NCBI GenBank assembly: GCA_019321725.1
Contig: JAGSPU010000063.1
Span: forward strand, 682,001 to 746,000
Direction of reading: 5' to 3'
Length of the DNA: 64,000 nucleotides
Origin: Paulownia fortunei
Lineage: Eukaryota; Streptophyta; Magnoliopsida; Lamiales; Paulowniaceae
In this document: piece after piece, positions 35,951 to 49,500 of the stretch
Layout: each line of letters starts with the position of its first letter
Numbering within the stretch: position 1 is the first letter of the stretch
The notes under the pieces: model-generated
Told to the model about the DNA's origin: nothing
Databases searched by the model: none
What the model saw: only the letters and a program-made list of their open reading frames with translations
Made by a program: the position numbers and the translations under genes

Positions 35951-38576
35951 GGAGCTTTTTGGTGTTGGGAGATTAATGGGGGTTTATGTTATGTTTAAGG
36001 TTAAGCAAAACAACTTCTATGTTAAGAAGTGTGGTTCATCTATGTTAAGAAAGATAGGAACTTTCTCAAAGAGAAAGAGCGAGTTAAAAAACAAAAGAGG
36101 GAATAAAGTGCTTTTAATGATTTGACTTTGGGGTAGAATTTTCCTGTTCATAATCTCGTATTTTATCAAAGTTATATGTTATAGTCAATGAAATCTTCTC
36201 AGGATTTAGGACCAAAAAAATGATATTAGTGCATAAAAAAAATAAGAATAAAATAATCTAAAGTGACATATTTTTTTATATTTTTCTTGATTTTAGTATG
36301 AAATTACTGTAATTAACTCTCTAAATATATTTTATAATCATTACTTCCAAATTAAGAGTAAGTGATAAAACATGTGAAGATAGTCGCTTATAATAATTTT
36401 TTTTTTTTTATATTTAAATTTGAAGTGAGTATATGTATACTTTCTCCTTCCATAATTAATAAAAAGCTCGATTCAAGTTTTTATTGTCAATTAATTCAAA
36501 ACTACATATATTGAAAAAATAACACGTTGAAAAATGAAAATAACAATGAAGTAATTAATTAAACCATATAATTACTTGTAAACACGAGAAGGAAAAAAAA
36601 AAAAAAGGAAACACAGAAATAAATGCCTTGAGCCGATCGAGCTATAATAGCAAATGGGGGTTTTGGACCGTCGGTGGTGAGCGGTAGGCAGTACTCAAAA
36701 CCATTATGGTAACTGGGGCCTAAGGTACAACCGTTTTATGCGTGAGGAAGAAAGAATAGTTATAATTACCCATTGCTTCGGTTGTACTATGATTTAGGCT
36801 TGGGAGGAAGGAGTAAATAAATGGGCGGCCATGATCACAATGCATTTTTTTTTTGGTCAATTTTAGACTATTGTAACTATTGATTATTTAGATTCATTTA
36901 AATACATCTAAGGTAACAAACTTATAAGAAAAATTAAAAAATGTGATTAAAGAAGCTAGTGCTTAATGCTTTAGAAATAGTAACCCAAATAAGTGTGAGT
37001 GAATATTTTTGTTGCATTAGAAATTACCTAAGTGTAAAAAAAAATTCTAAACCCAAGAACTTGATATGAATTTAGTGAATGATAGTTGAAGTACAAAGAA
37101 CGCCTCTTAATCACTTTATTTTTCAGGGATTTTTTATCTTTTAGTATCAGTCTATACTTGAGATTGTGAGAATGTAATTTATTTTCTATATTTACAATAA
37201 CATTTGGTTTAGTTAAACTACAAGAATTTTTCCAAATTTAAATATAAAAAATTTTCCTTGATTTTTGAACGAGAAACAAGGGAATAGTTACGCAACAGCA
37301 ACTGCAAAGAGTTTTTAATAATAAAATTTAATTTAAAAATATTATTAAAAGATAAAATATTATAATAAATATAAATTAAGAGAAATAAATTACTTTTATA
37401 CAAACCTAAACATGTGTTTTCCATTATGCTGCAAAGACTTTTAGTGCCTGCAGTCTCCCAAAATATGCTGTAAAGATAGAAAAAGAACGCAAGTTATTAT
37501 TAGTTTTGGACTAGTGTAGCACCAAAACTTACACATCCACAGATCATCTTGTGTTTTGTGGATTTGACTAGGGAAATAGTTGAAATTTCTTCAAGAAACA
37601 TGTGCAAAATTCTAAGCATGTGCAGCTGTTTATTTAACCTAGTAGCTAGCTCATTTCAATTCATCCACCTAAGTTTTGGAATTGACCAAAAAACGAGCAA
37701 TCGATATAATGAAATATCCAAATTATAAAGACACATGAGTTTATCATCTCAATTTAAATAGTTTCATAGAAAAATTTGATTGTATTTATAGTAACATATT
37801 CAAATACTAAGTGGGCAATGACTAAATACAACCTTCAATAATATGTATATGTAAAAATAAATTTAATTCGGACTATATAGTTATTTCGATAGCGAAACCA
37901 AACTTATCGAGTTCCACAAAGTAAAACCCTTGTGCCTTCCTTGCTCTTGAGGGTTGGAAGCCAATACAAATTATAATTCCTATATCTTTTGGTTCAAACA
38001 ATTCTACTTTTTTTCAACAAAAATCAAGAATGAAACTTTTGCACGTTTCAATCCGACCCAAATATTTATTTATACATATAAGTTACCAAACATTACAATG
38101 ATTTATATTTCTCAAAACTACTATAATCTCACAAATTTGATGTAGATTAGTGATGTCAAAGCCCTAATCATGTTGGAAAACTAGTCGGTAGCTGCCCACA
38201 TGTAAAAATCTTGAATTATTGCAGTTTTTGTACTAGTGTTTGAGTATGCCCACATTCCCCACCCAATTGCTCCTAAGTAGAAAAGCCCACCATGAATTTA
38301 AGATTCGTGGCCCCCAAGAATGACCTAACTATGGCAATGAATACAATACCTAACAGTAGCAATGAATATGATCAAACACCACGTATCTGTACTACATTGA
38401 ACCTTGGAGTTCTCCAACTTCAGCTACATATTGGAAATATTGTTTTCAGATCAATATATGTATATTAAGAAATGTTATATTTGGACTTGAATTATGACTT
38501 ATAAACTCTATTTATTAGTATGATTTCTTTGTGATATTGAGTATAATAATGGGTTTTGTTTGCAAACGGTGTAAGC
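35951..38576. other. Upstream intergenic DNA, AT-rich
   Basis: It includes the presumed promoter of the membrane-protein gene. A GC-richer block at about 36640-36730 stands out in otherwise AT-rich DNA. No gene is supported. Confidence 0.5.
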
Positions 38577-38966
38577 AATATTTTAAAAATCGGATTGAAT
38601 CGGCCGGTTCAATTAAAAATTGAAAGTCGGTCCAGATCAGTTAAACATATATAATCGAATTTTTGATTTGACCAATTTTTTTTATTTTTTAATTATTTTT
38701 TTAAAAAAATTAAATTTGATATTTTGTTATATTTATGTGATTATTTAAATTTTGTATTTTGTTTGATATTTTTTATTGTAGTTATTTATCTTTTTTTATA
38801 CATTTAAAATGTATTAATTTATTATATTATCATTTTATATAATATAATAAAAAATATAATCAATTTTTATTAAATCGGTTCGGCTAACGGTTGAACCAGT
38901 TCGATCGATTGAATCGCTAATCAATAGTAAAACCGTTTTAATCATCGATTCGATTATAAAAATATT
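38577..38966. mobile_element. 390-bp MITE-like element with 22-bp inverted ends
   Basis: The left end (38577-38598, AATATTTTAAAAATCGGATTGA) and the reverse complement of the right end (38966-38945) match at 18 of 22 positions. Subterminal blocks rich in CGGTT and GAACC (for example CGGCCGGTTCAAT and GGTTGAACCAGTTCGAT) are inverted relative to each other, so the element could fold into a long hairpin. The interior is A/T-rich and noncoding. Confidence 0.65.
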
Positions 38967-40780
38967 AAATATAAATATATGAGTCTAAGCATTGAAATTA
39001 CATCAAGCGAATAAAGGCGTGTAGAGCTAACAACCAACAATGGGCCATTGCCTGCTTATATTAGGGTTCCATCTACAAGAAGATTATGTACGAATGCTAT
39101 AGTTAAACTTGCTTAATTACGATAAAAAGGAGAGAACTAAGCAGGAAGAGTATAGAGTTTTGGTGTTGATTGATTAAGATGTAGGCTTGCTTAAATCAAA
39201 TTAGATAGTTCTTTGTGGCTCCGATGGTATTACCAAGATCAACAATAACATTGCTTTGAGATAAACTTTCTTTAGGCACAATGATTTTGAGATTTTTAAA
39301 CACTATATGAGGGTTAAAATTATCCAAAAAATAAAAATTCTTCTTAGGCTATCTTCATATGGTACCTAATTTTATTTGAAATATGAGAAATAAATAATAA
39401 TTCTAAAGCTTGATATCTAGCACCCTAGAGAAGTGTGCTTCATTTTTATTTTTTTTAAAGAGATAAACCCCATTATCATATAGTTGGAAATGAATAAATG
39501 TCACATTTTTTTCTTGAACAATAAAGGCAATAATATTATAAAATAAGGCTAAAAGTCTTTTCTTGTAGCTTCATTAAGTTTCATTTTTTTAATGTGTAAG
39601 TTGATAAGACTTCATTCTGCAAGATGATCACCTGAGCAGCTTTTTTGGTGGGTTGAGGAATCTTTCAATCTTAAATGGACCAAATTCATCAAGAAATAAA
39701 AAAAAAAAAAAACAAAAAAAGGTGACATAAGGAAGTGACTTGACTTTAATACAAACCATCATTTCTAGTGAGATAACAAGTCCAAAGTGTTTGATTTTTT
39801 ATTTTTTTAAGTATTTTAATTTGTTTCTAATTTTTAGAAAAAAAAATTAAGTTTGAGATTATTTTTAAGTTAGACTTAGGACGTAATTTTTAGTGTAAAT
39901 TCTTTATTAATTAATTAAGATTATAGATCCATCTATAACATTCCCCCTCATGTGATTTTATTATGAATGGAAGTGGTATTTAGGATAATAAAAAATTAAT
40001 ATGAGATTGTTGGAATATTAGTTAATTAAGAATGATTATTAATTTGCAGTGTGCTGAAATATTATAATTTTTGCATAATTTAGTTTCAATTTGGGTTGAT
40101 AAACACTTTTATAAATCAAAATGAAAATCCAAACCTCATTAGAGGTCCAGCGCAAAATATGGACTATATATCAGTCCATTATGGAACTATTGAAATGACA
40201 AAATTGCCATTATAGGGTTTGTACATTCCCAAAAGTACAATGTGTTTAACGTAAAATAATTTTTCCTTTCTTTCTTCTTCTTCTTCTTCTTTTTTTTTTC
40301 CCCTTGAAAATAGATACAACAATTTATAAAAGTTTCCATAGTCACAAATAAATATACCGTCATTGTTTGGGTTAAAAAAAAATTAAGTGACAAAATTAAT
40401 TTTAAAAATAAATTCTATATTTTTTTAAATATATTCCAAATTGTTCACTTGCTATAAGTCAGAACAACACGAAAATTGTTCATGACAAAAGTTAGATTAG
40501 TTTAGGAAAATAGTTCCTTTATAAATACTCTCATTAAGATGCTAGATTATATTCTAACAATAATAAAAAATATTATATTCATATGTACAAATAAAACCAC
40601 ACTAAAACTCTATATTTTTTCCATATTTATGTGCATCTATAATCGTTACTATTTTCCAATTATTACCATATTTATACACATTTATATTTTTGTATATAAT
40701 TCAATTTGTAAGCATGGAAGTTAGATTATATTATTTCCATAAATACATCCCTAAGAATCTGGTGCAAATTCGAACCCCTT
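38967..40780. other. AT-rich intergenic stretch upstream of the defensin-like gene
   Basis: No gene is recognised. Poly-A near 39698-39715 and a (TTC)n/poly-T tract at about 40266-40300 are low-complexity. Confidence 0.5.
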
Positions 40781-40782
40781 CA

Positions 40783-40790
40783 TATATATA
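40783..40790 (+). promoter_or_regulatory. TATA box of the defensin-like gene
   Basis: TATATATA lies 73 bp before the start codon, so the leader would be about 40-50 nt. A strong TATA box fits a regulated, tissue-specific peptide gene. Confidence 0.55.
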
Positions 40791-40862
40791 ATCTAACTTC
40801 TACTTTTTTACTTGTGCAAAGCGTTAACATAATTTTCTGAAGCAATCAAACATCCAACAAAA

Positions 40863-41932
40863 ATGGCTTCTTTCAAGCTTCTATTTGCTTTGCTTCTTGT
40901 TCTTTCCACTGTTCTTCTTTCTCAATGTAGAGGTACTCATCTTATTAATATATTTTTTCTTTTATTTGGAACTCATAAATATTTTCTTGCATATTACTTT
41001 TTATATGTAACTTTTTTTTATTATATATTAATTATCACTTGTCTAATAGTTTTAGATGTGATCAAATATCAAATTGTCAACGACGTGTTATGTTGCATAG
41101 CATATTGTATGATAAATTCTGTTAAAAAATAAATTTAGTCAAATCCAAACCTATAATAGGCAAGTGGATTTAGACTTGTGATACGGTTGGTTGAATTAGA
41201 CCATCACATCGTATACTATATTTCAAAATTAATATTCTCTTATGCATACTTGAATGATGTCACAATATTTACGTATGTCATCGTCTTGTTGGTTTACAGT
41301 CTCGGCATTGTGATATTATGAGCTGTTAATTTATATATAATGATATCAATATTTCACTTAATGAAAATATCGTATCCACATCAATGCTTACAAAATTTAA
41401 ATTTCAATTTGTGTATGTGGATAAAACAGATGTTTATAAGGGTGTTTGTAAACCCATTCCAAATGGACTTTTACATATGAAAGTCTATTTGTAAAAAAAA
41501 TATGTGTTTGGTAATTATTTTTGAAATGACTTTTAAAATAAGTCACTTCTCATAAAATTATGACTTTTTAATTTATTTTTTTGCATTTTTACTAAATGGG
41601 TGTTAAAGTATATTTCTACCAAACACTTAACAATACTTACGAGCAATTTTTTAAAAAAATCATAGTAAAAAATTATAGATGAACTTTAATTTCAAAAGTG
41701 CTTTCAAACATGCATTATGTATTTTTATAAAATTTCTATTGTTTTGGGCCATGCAGAGGAAAGCAAGGCAATTGGCAGTGATTGTGATTTTGTTGGAAGC
41801 CCATGCAAAAGTAGGCTGGACTGTGTCAATTCATGTGGGCCTCGCTATGCAACGGCCCTCTGTGTTCCAAATCCACCGAGCCGGGAAACCCACTGCTGCT
41901 GCATCAGTACAATGGTCAAGCCCATTAATTAG
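40863..41932 (+). CDS. Secreted defensin-like (DEFL) cysteine-rich peptide
   Basis: Exon 1 (40863-40932) encodes a signal peptide, MASFKLLFALLLVLSTVLLS, ending just before the 824-bp phase-1 intron. Exon 2 (41757-41932) encodes the mature peptide; the precursor is 81 aa. This signal-exon/mature-exon split is typical of plant DEFL genes. The mature part has eight cysteines spaced C-x6-C-x5-C-x3-C-x8-C-x10-CCC. The C-x3-C and the C-x-C contained in CCC fit the cysteine-stabilised alpha-beta fold. Expected roles are antimicrobial defence or reproductive signalling outside the cell; the sequence does not say which. A short leader with a TATA box lies upstream, and a MITE-like insertion may lie in the intron. 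The family call rests on architecture rather than a remembered orthologue. Confidence 0.8.
41440..41628. mobile_element. MITE-like insertion in the defensin-like gene intron
   Basis: The ends GGGTGTTTGTA (41440-41450) and AAGTGTTTGGT (reverse complement of 41618-41628) form short imperfect inverted repeats. They are of the same GTGTTTGG type as the element at 8742-9205. The body of about 190 bp is A/T-rich. No target-site duplication was resolved. Confidence 0.4.
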
Positions 41933-43454
41933 TTGCACTAGAGAGCAATGTCTCACCACCAAGCTCTCTTTATTGCTACTATGGAGAAGTGAATTTTATT
42001 TCAATATTTTGCTAATATTTTTATAATGGAATGAAATTTTATTTGAACTTGCACGATAAATTTTCTCATATCATGCTTGTTGTTTTCGTTTGATATATAT
42101 TAATCATCATTTGTCTAGTAATTTTAATAATATGATCAAATATCGTATTTTCAATGAAAATGACTAATCAACGAGTTTTGTTGCATAGCATATTGTGTGT
42201 TAAATTTTAACTAAATATAAATCCGTAATAGGGAAATGGATTTGCACGTGCGATCTCGTTGGTTGAATTCGACCGAATGAAATTTGAACTAGAGTTGCTT
42301 GAATTTTGCAATTGCAACAATCTTTTACAATGCATTTGAGCCCATTAACAAAATTTAGGAATAGACTTTTGGGCTGATGAGGCCCATTAGTTCATGAAAG
42401 CGAATTTTAAAATCTTTTTCTATAAATCATGAGGATTAATTAATATTTTTGGCATTTTCTTAATTTATTGGCTATGGCAAATTGTGGCAAAACCAATAAA
42501 GTCAATATCTGCCAAGCAAACTAATAGGAGGGTACAAACTTATTGAAATCAATTATAATAGGAGTATAACAAAGACAAACTCACTTAAATCAAACTAATA
42601 ATATTGTTAAAATAATTTTGGATTATAAAATATAAAATATAAAATTTGAAAAGCAGGATTTAGAGCTAAAGTTCAAAACTACTCTAAAATTTTGACGGGA
42701 TCCATCATAATAATTTAGAAAAAGCTCAAAATATTTGTTAGATCATTTAATGCTCATAGTTTCTAAAAATTATCATAATAATCAATAGATTTATTACTAT
42801 GATTAGATTTATGTTGAAATTAGTTATAAGGGGGAGGTTCCTTATATTGTTGGACTGTTGACACACATTTTAGAAATTATATACTCTCATGATGTGCAAT
42901 TATATAGACATACAATTTATCTCTCAATTACAAAAATAAATTGCTAAAAAGTGCTATAAATTGAAAATTGAATATGTCTATAAATTGAAAAGTAAAAATT
43001 GAACCACTTGAAACAATTTTAAATCATTATTTATGACACAATGTTGAGGAGAAAAATAAATTTTTTAATTAAAATTAAGTGGAAAAGGCCGTTGCTCAAA
43101 TTTTCTCCGGTCACACAAAAAATACTATACTTTTAAGTAGTAGTTTTTATCTCTCAAAATTTGAAAAAAATGCATGTTTTAGAAATAATATAGTTCAATC
43201 GCCTGAATTTATACTAACCATAAGAATTTCATCTAAATATTTTGATATTAAATTATTTTAAGAGATTAGTGCACTAGATTTTAATTGATGAAAGAAATGG
43301 ACTTAGAGTGATATTACATCATACTCTATATCATATTTTATTTATTCCTTACTCGTTTTGCCTTTTTTTTTTTTTTTAATAATTTGATATTTATTCGTTA
43401 ATTATGCACGTAAGAAAGAATTGCAAATAAAACCGCCCCAAAACCCTTCTGCAT
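41933..43454. other. AT-rich intergenic stretch
   Basis: No supported gene lies between the defensin-like and RRP12-like genes. A stretch just after the stop (about 42060-42270) echoes intron sequence of the defensin-like gene at about 41010-41200, with shared phrases such as GTTGCATAGCATATTGT and GGTTGAATT. This suggests a local duplication that has diverged. Confidence 0.5.
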
Positions 43455-43462
43455 AAACCCTA
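43455..43462 (+). promoter_or_regulatory. telo-box (AAACCCTA) in RRP12-like promoter/leader
   Basis: AAACCCTA lies 66 bp before the start codon, with a related AAACCC at about 43441. Telo-boxes are characteristic of plant ribosomal-protein and ribosome-biogenesis promoters, which fits the product. Confidence 0.65.
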
Positions 43463-43527
43463 TTCTTTAACGTTTTATTCTCAGCCACCGGTCTGCCGCC
43501 GTATCAAACCATTCATCTACCACCGTA

Positions 43528-46500
43528 ATGGACGACGACGCCGCAGAAGCAAACCAGTCCTTCGCTGCAAACGCTGACATATGCCAACAACTTTTAACCC
43601 GCTATGCCCGCTCCTCAGCCGCGCAGCACCGCCACCTCTGTGCCACCGCGGCCGCCACCCGCTCCATCATCCAATCCTCTTCTCTTCCACTCACTCCCAT
43701 ATCATACTTCGCTGCCACCATCACTTCTCTTTCCAATTCCAAAATCCTCGACTCCAATGCTCTTGGTGCGCTAACCTCGTTCCTCTCAATCGTGCTTCCG
43801 TTGGTTAGTGGAGGCGAAATAAAGCCGGAGAAAGCAGGGGAGGCTGTCAGGGTTTTGGTGGCAACAGTTGAGGAGAGTGGGGGTAACTTGGGCACTTCGG
43901 GTGTTAGGGCTGTTGTGAAGTGCGTGGGTGTTTTGCTTGCGGAATTCTGTAATTTGAAGGAGTGGGACTCGGTTTCATTAGGGTTCAAGTGGCTTGTTAA
44001 ATTCTCCCTCGATAAGCGGCCCAAGGTTTGTGTAAATAATGGTTTTCCACAGTGTAGAAAACTGCACGCAACTCTTTAATTCAGTAAGGCATGAAGAATA
44101 CGTGTGGATATGCTTGGGAGAAATGTGTAATTGCATGCTATGCTAGTTGGGTCGTGTTTAAGTGAGAGTAAATCAATGTAACTCTGTTCCTTTAATCAAG
44201 TAAGCCACGCTGCCATATAGAACTTTGATCCTGTGAAGTAGTATCATGACAACTGACATCTGATTTTAACCTAATACTTTATTGTTTTGTGTTCGTGATA
44301 AAGTGAAATGGAAGCATAAAATAGCAATTGGATCAATTTCTAATTTTAGTTCAAAATTAAGTGTATGTGGTGTTTCTGGGTTGGACATGTTATAAAGTTT
44401 TCCTGGGCCCAGGGACAAGATAAATTCGTGATCATGGTCCTCAACTTTTATCTATATTTTTACTTGTTTCAGGTGAGGAAATGTGCTCAAGATTGTCTCT
44501 TGACAGTTTTCAAGTCGTTTGAATCCTCTGCTATCTTCAAGAAGGCGAGTAAATCAATATACTTGTTGCTCAAAGATCACATGCCATTGGCCATGGAAAT
44601 AAGCAGTTCAGAAATTGTTGATGGAGCCAAATACAAGGCAATGTCAAGGCCTGAACATCAAGACGTTCTTCATTTGCTGAATGTGATGAAGCATGTTGTT
44701 CCATATCTCTCTCCCAAACTCCGCATGAGAATGCTTTCACAATTATTGAAGATCTTGAGTTCCAAGTTCTCAGCGGTGACAAGACATGTCTTTGATGTTA
44801 TTTCGGCTATATTTGCAACTTCGGGAACTGAAGTTGTAATTTCTAATGCTGAAGACATCTTTAGGTCACTGGTATCCTACATATCTTTGGGAGAAAAGAA
44901 TCCAGTGGACAGTGTATTGTTTGCTGCAAATTTAGCCAAAACTGCTTTAGGCAAACTTCATGACGATGATATAAATGAATGGACCACCTTTTTTCCTATG
45001 CTAGCTGAATCTTTAGCAGGTATGCTTTCTATGTTTTAATTTTATTTTCTTTTGCAAGCTTTTCATGTCTGTGACAGCTGTACTTGTTTTCTAACCTAGT
45101 CCCTAAATATATTTGCTTGTATTGTTTATATCTACCTTCCTATGACATCTGCGCACAGCGTTTTTAGTTTCATTTGCCTGATTAGAGCATTTCAAAATCA
45201 TAAAAGCTGGTGTGGCAATAGTTGATCAGAAGCCATTCTGAGTTGCCGTATGAAACTGATACACAATTTCCAACAGCATCACAGATATATTTTTAGCTAA
45301 TTCTCTTAAGATGCATATTGGGTTATATATTTTGAGCCAGAAGAAAAGTTGAAGTAGATAAATGGAACAGGAAGGATTGTTAAGAAAAAAGTAATCCAAG
45401 CTTTTCTTCTTCTCAAACTGGGAATGAAGGGTAAATTCTTTAGATTTTATGCTTATTAAGACTAAGGGAGAAAGGGATGGTTCATTTCTTCTGTTCTGCT
45501 TATTCAGATGACAAGTTTTTTATGCTCTTGATTTTCTGCTTATTAAGACAATTGGAGAAAGGGATGGCTCATTCTGCGTATTCAGATGACAAGTTTTTTT
45601 ACGCTTTGATTTTCTGCTTGTTAAGACAGAGGGTTCTTTTCTTCTGCTTATTTAGATGTCAAATTTGTCCTTTATCTTCTCAATGTTCAAAAGTGTTATA
45701 AATTGCTGCATCTTGCAGGTTCTGACTGTGACATATGTGACAGATTTGATGCACGCTTGTTTTCTTTATTCTTTTGTAGAATTTTTTTTCAAAACTAACT
45801 CTCTAAATGTCCCCATCAGGCCTTCTATCTTCCAAGGACGATGTTGCTTTACAGACTTCCATCATACTTAGAGAAGTAATAGACCGCCATGTTGATGGAA
45901 AAAGCTTCTTGACGACTGAAAGCCAAGAAATGGAAGATAAGGCAACTTACAATGCGGAGTTCAAAGCAATACAAACTACATGCACCGCGTTCTACAATGT
46001 GCTAAGTGCTTCGTCTCAAATTCCGAGTGAACACTTCCTTTCAGTAGTAGCTTTTCTGTTCTTCAAACTTGGTAAGCGGACATTAAGGATTTTTCCTCCA
46101 AATATGGTAATACAAGAATATTATCAATTCCATGTATTCTATAACTATTTTTGCTTCCCTCTCTATTAAATGCAACTTTTTGGGGCATTGGATAAGTCAG
46201 TGATGGTTATATCCATTAAATACCTGTAAAATTTGCCCTTGATTGAGCTTTGGGGAATGTTTGCATTATTTTTCCAGTGTAGTTGTGACTTTTAGGCTAG
46301 TCCTTAGGTTGTTTATTTCCAACACTGTGTTGTAAATTTCTTCCATTCTCATGTGATATTTTGCTTGCAGACACAGCCAATAAATTCCATAACTTCATAA
46401 GTAGCATATCAAATACTTGTATTTAAAGCACAGTTTCTGTAACTTTAGCAATAATTGCTTCTGTGCAATCAATCATTAGTTCCTTACATTTTGGGACACA

Positions 46501-49500
46501 AGTTCTCCAGAACTGATGACCTTTATATTGAATCTTCAATTCTCTTCTGCATTGGGGGTGCTGGTTTTTGTCTATCTTTTAATGGTCTTTCAAAATAATT
46601 TTTTTGCTCTAGGTGAGATATCAGACATCTTTATGACGCGTATACTTCTTAAACTTGCTGAGTTGATGAATGCTACTTCTGCCAGTGCGTCAGAAATTAA
46701 ACACGTGAGTATTTGTGGAAGTCTCTCTCTCTCTCTCTTGTGCTAACTAATTTTTGTCTGAACGGGAACTCAAATATCAAACAGAAACCACTTTTTTGAT
46801 ATTTAATATCTTCTGGAAGCAAGTTAAACTATGTGCCAGTTTTACTTATTTGAAGTTGTACTTGTGATTTTGATACATATTCCATGTTGGGAATGCATCA
46901 CAGCCCCAAAGTTTGGCAGGGAATGGATTTTGAATTGGAATCTGGTTGTATGAGATCTGATCACTCATAATTTGATTTCATTATGGCCTGCTTGATTTGT
47001 CAGGAATGACATTTGGTTTGGGCATCTGAGTACCCATAATTTGATTCCATTAATGTGTTTGGATTAAGCTAGAACTTTGAACATGGACAAAACACAGATT
47101 CTTTTTCTGGTTTTTGATTCGAATGTGCACAATAGTTAATGGAATCTATATTTAAGTGAGTTGATCATTTAATTTCTGCAAGAGCATAAACAAGCTTGTT
47201 TTTGGGGATTTTTATTGCAGTATTTTGATCAGGTTTAGTATTTGTATGTCGAATTCTGACTTTCATCTACTAGTTTGGCTGTTTCAGATGTGATTGTTCT
47301 TATTTTCTTCATTTTTGCAGCTTCAAGACTGCATTGGGTCTGCTGTTGCTGCCATGGGACCAGAGAAATTACTTGCACTGCTCCCGATATCCCTCAGTAC
47401 TAAAGATTTTTCCTGTTCAAATATTTGGTTAATACCCATTTTAAGGAAAAATATTGTTGGATCATCACTGCGGTTCTTTATGGAGCATATTGTACCTCTT
47501 GCTGAATCCTTTGAGAAGGGATCTCATAAAGGTATTTACCAATAACAATTGATAGTTTTTCTCCAGTTATTTTGTGGTTAATTTCATTTTTTACTGAAGT
47601 ATTTTCATGCTGTAACCACATGAAAATCTACTTGCCAATTCTAATTTCAAGAAGGAAAAATAGATGATCTCCAAATCAAGATATCATTAGAATAACTGTT
47701 GCTGTATAAAAAGGTTTGCTGTTATTCAAATTGGAGGTGTTGTTAGCCATGATTACCGCCGGAGATGGTGAAATATTGATTTTGATTCTTCCTCTCATAC
47801 TCAGTCAAGACCTGACTACAACAATTAAGGACCTGGACAATATAAGAATAATTTTATTGATGCTCTGTCTTACAACCCTTGCAAAGCATGCATGTTAATC
47901 CCAAATTTTGCTTGATGCATTGAGTTCTTGACCTGTATACATATATTATTGTCATAATTACTGCTCCTTGTGTGACAGTTTATTTGGACTTTTCTGCAAC
48001 TGAATTTATTAATTGAAAATGTGCAGTGGTATCTATGTTTGAATCATCCACAAATATTAGTCACTCTCTGCTTTAATCTATATAGTTTCACTTATATGCT
48101 GAAGCCTTGTAGAACTAGGATTTTTTCCTATATCTGGAATTTAAATTTGTGCTCCTTTCCAGTTAAAAAGTCAGTAATTGGCCAAGATCTGCAGGCTTAC
48201 GCCCATGGCTGTTGGGGATTGTTGCCTGCCTTTTGCCGCCACCCAAGTGATACTTATCAGAGTTTTGGAGCTCTAGCCAAACTCTTAATCCCTTTTCTCA
48301 AAAAGGACTCATTTATGCTTGAGAATATCGCCATTGGTTTGCAGGTATGGTTCTAATTTTTTGACTCGTTTTCTATTCCTAAACTCTTGGTCTCTTTGCT
48401 TAACATCTCTTCTTGGCTATTGTTAATAACCTGATAGTCTTACTTGATGGTTTGTGCTTTCTTGTGTAGGAGCTAGTAAATGAAAATAAACTTGCCTCTG
48501 ATCAGGGATCTGTGCAGTTGATGGAAGTTCAAAGTACAGGAATTCTTAATGAGTTTGCAGTAGGTCTTCAAACAAGACGTGTCTACTCAAGAAAGATGGC
48601 AAGCAAAAATATTAAGGCTTTGGCTTTGTGCGCCAAAGAGTTGCTTCAGGCTTTAACTAATGTCTTATTTGAGAGCCCTCCGGAGACACTCAAACATCTA
48701 AAGGTTGCCATCATTTATTAATTGTTTAAAATAGAAAGGCTTTTCTCACCATTCCCATTAGTTAAATTTATCCAATCATCCGAAGTCAGAACAGCAGCTA
48801 ATATCTATGTTAATTTGCCAGTTTTTTAATGGGTACAAATTTTGTCACATAGTACAGTTTAATAAGTGATTTCCTGGTTACACTCCTTTATGGCTATTGA
48901 CCTATTCCCTTTTTTTCTGAAGTAGTTTACTAGTGGCATATGAAGAGTAATATCTTTTTATTTTCTTAACGTTTAGGGTGCAATTGGATGCTTGGTATCC
49001 ATATGTGATGCGTCAGTAGCAAAACAGATATTTATTGCTTCACTTGAGAAGTTTCAGCTTCTAGATGATATCGGTGAACATGGAAAAGTGGAGTCTGGTA
49101 CTGATGGTTCAACCAATGAAAAAGAGTGTGGTGGAACAGACGCAAAGAGGTGATAGCAAATTTCTTTTTTCTGTAAACTGTGATGCATACCTTTCAACTT
49201 CTCATCCTTCTTGTTGTGATGCCATTTACTTTATGTAGGAAAGAATGTTTGTGAATATACTAGCTTGCAATAAAGATTATTAATGTACATTGATGTTGTT
49301 GTCAATCTGTCTTGTGTAGGCATTTAATACTGGATCTTGCATCTTGCATTGTTGAAGGGTCTGGCGATGACCTAGTTAATCTACTCTTTTCTGTTATTAA
49401 GCGTGCTTTGCAGGTTTGCTGATACTCATTACTTTAATGTCTGCAAATTTTTGTTGATTATGCTGTTATGACAGTCTTTGTGTATTTTGAATTCTAGGTG

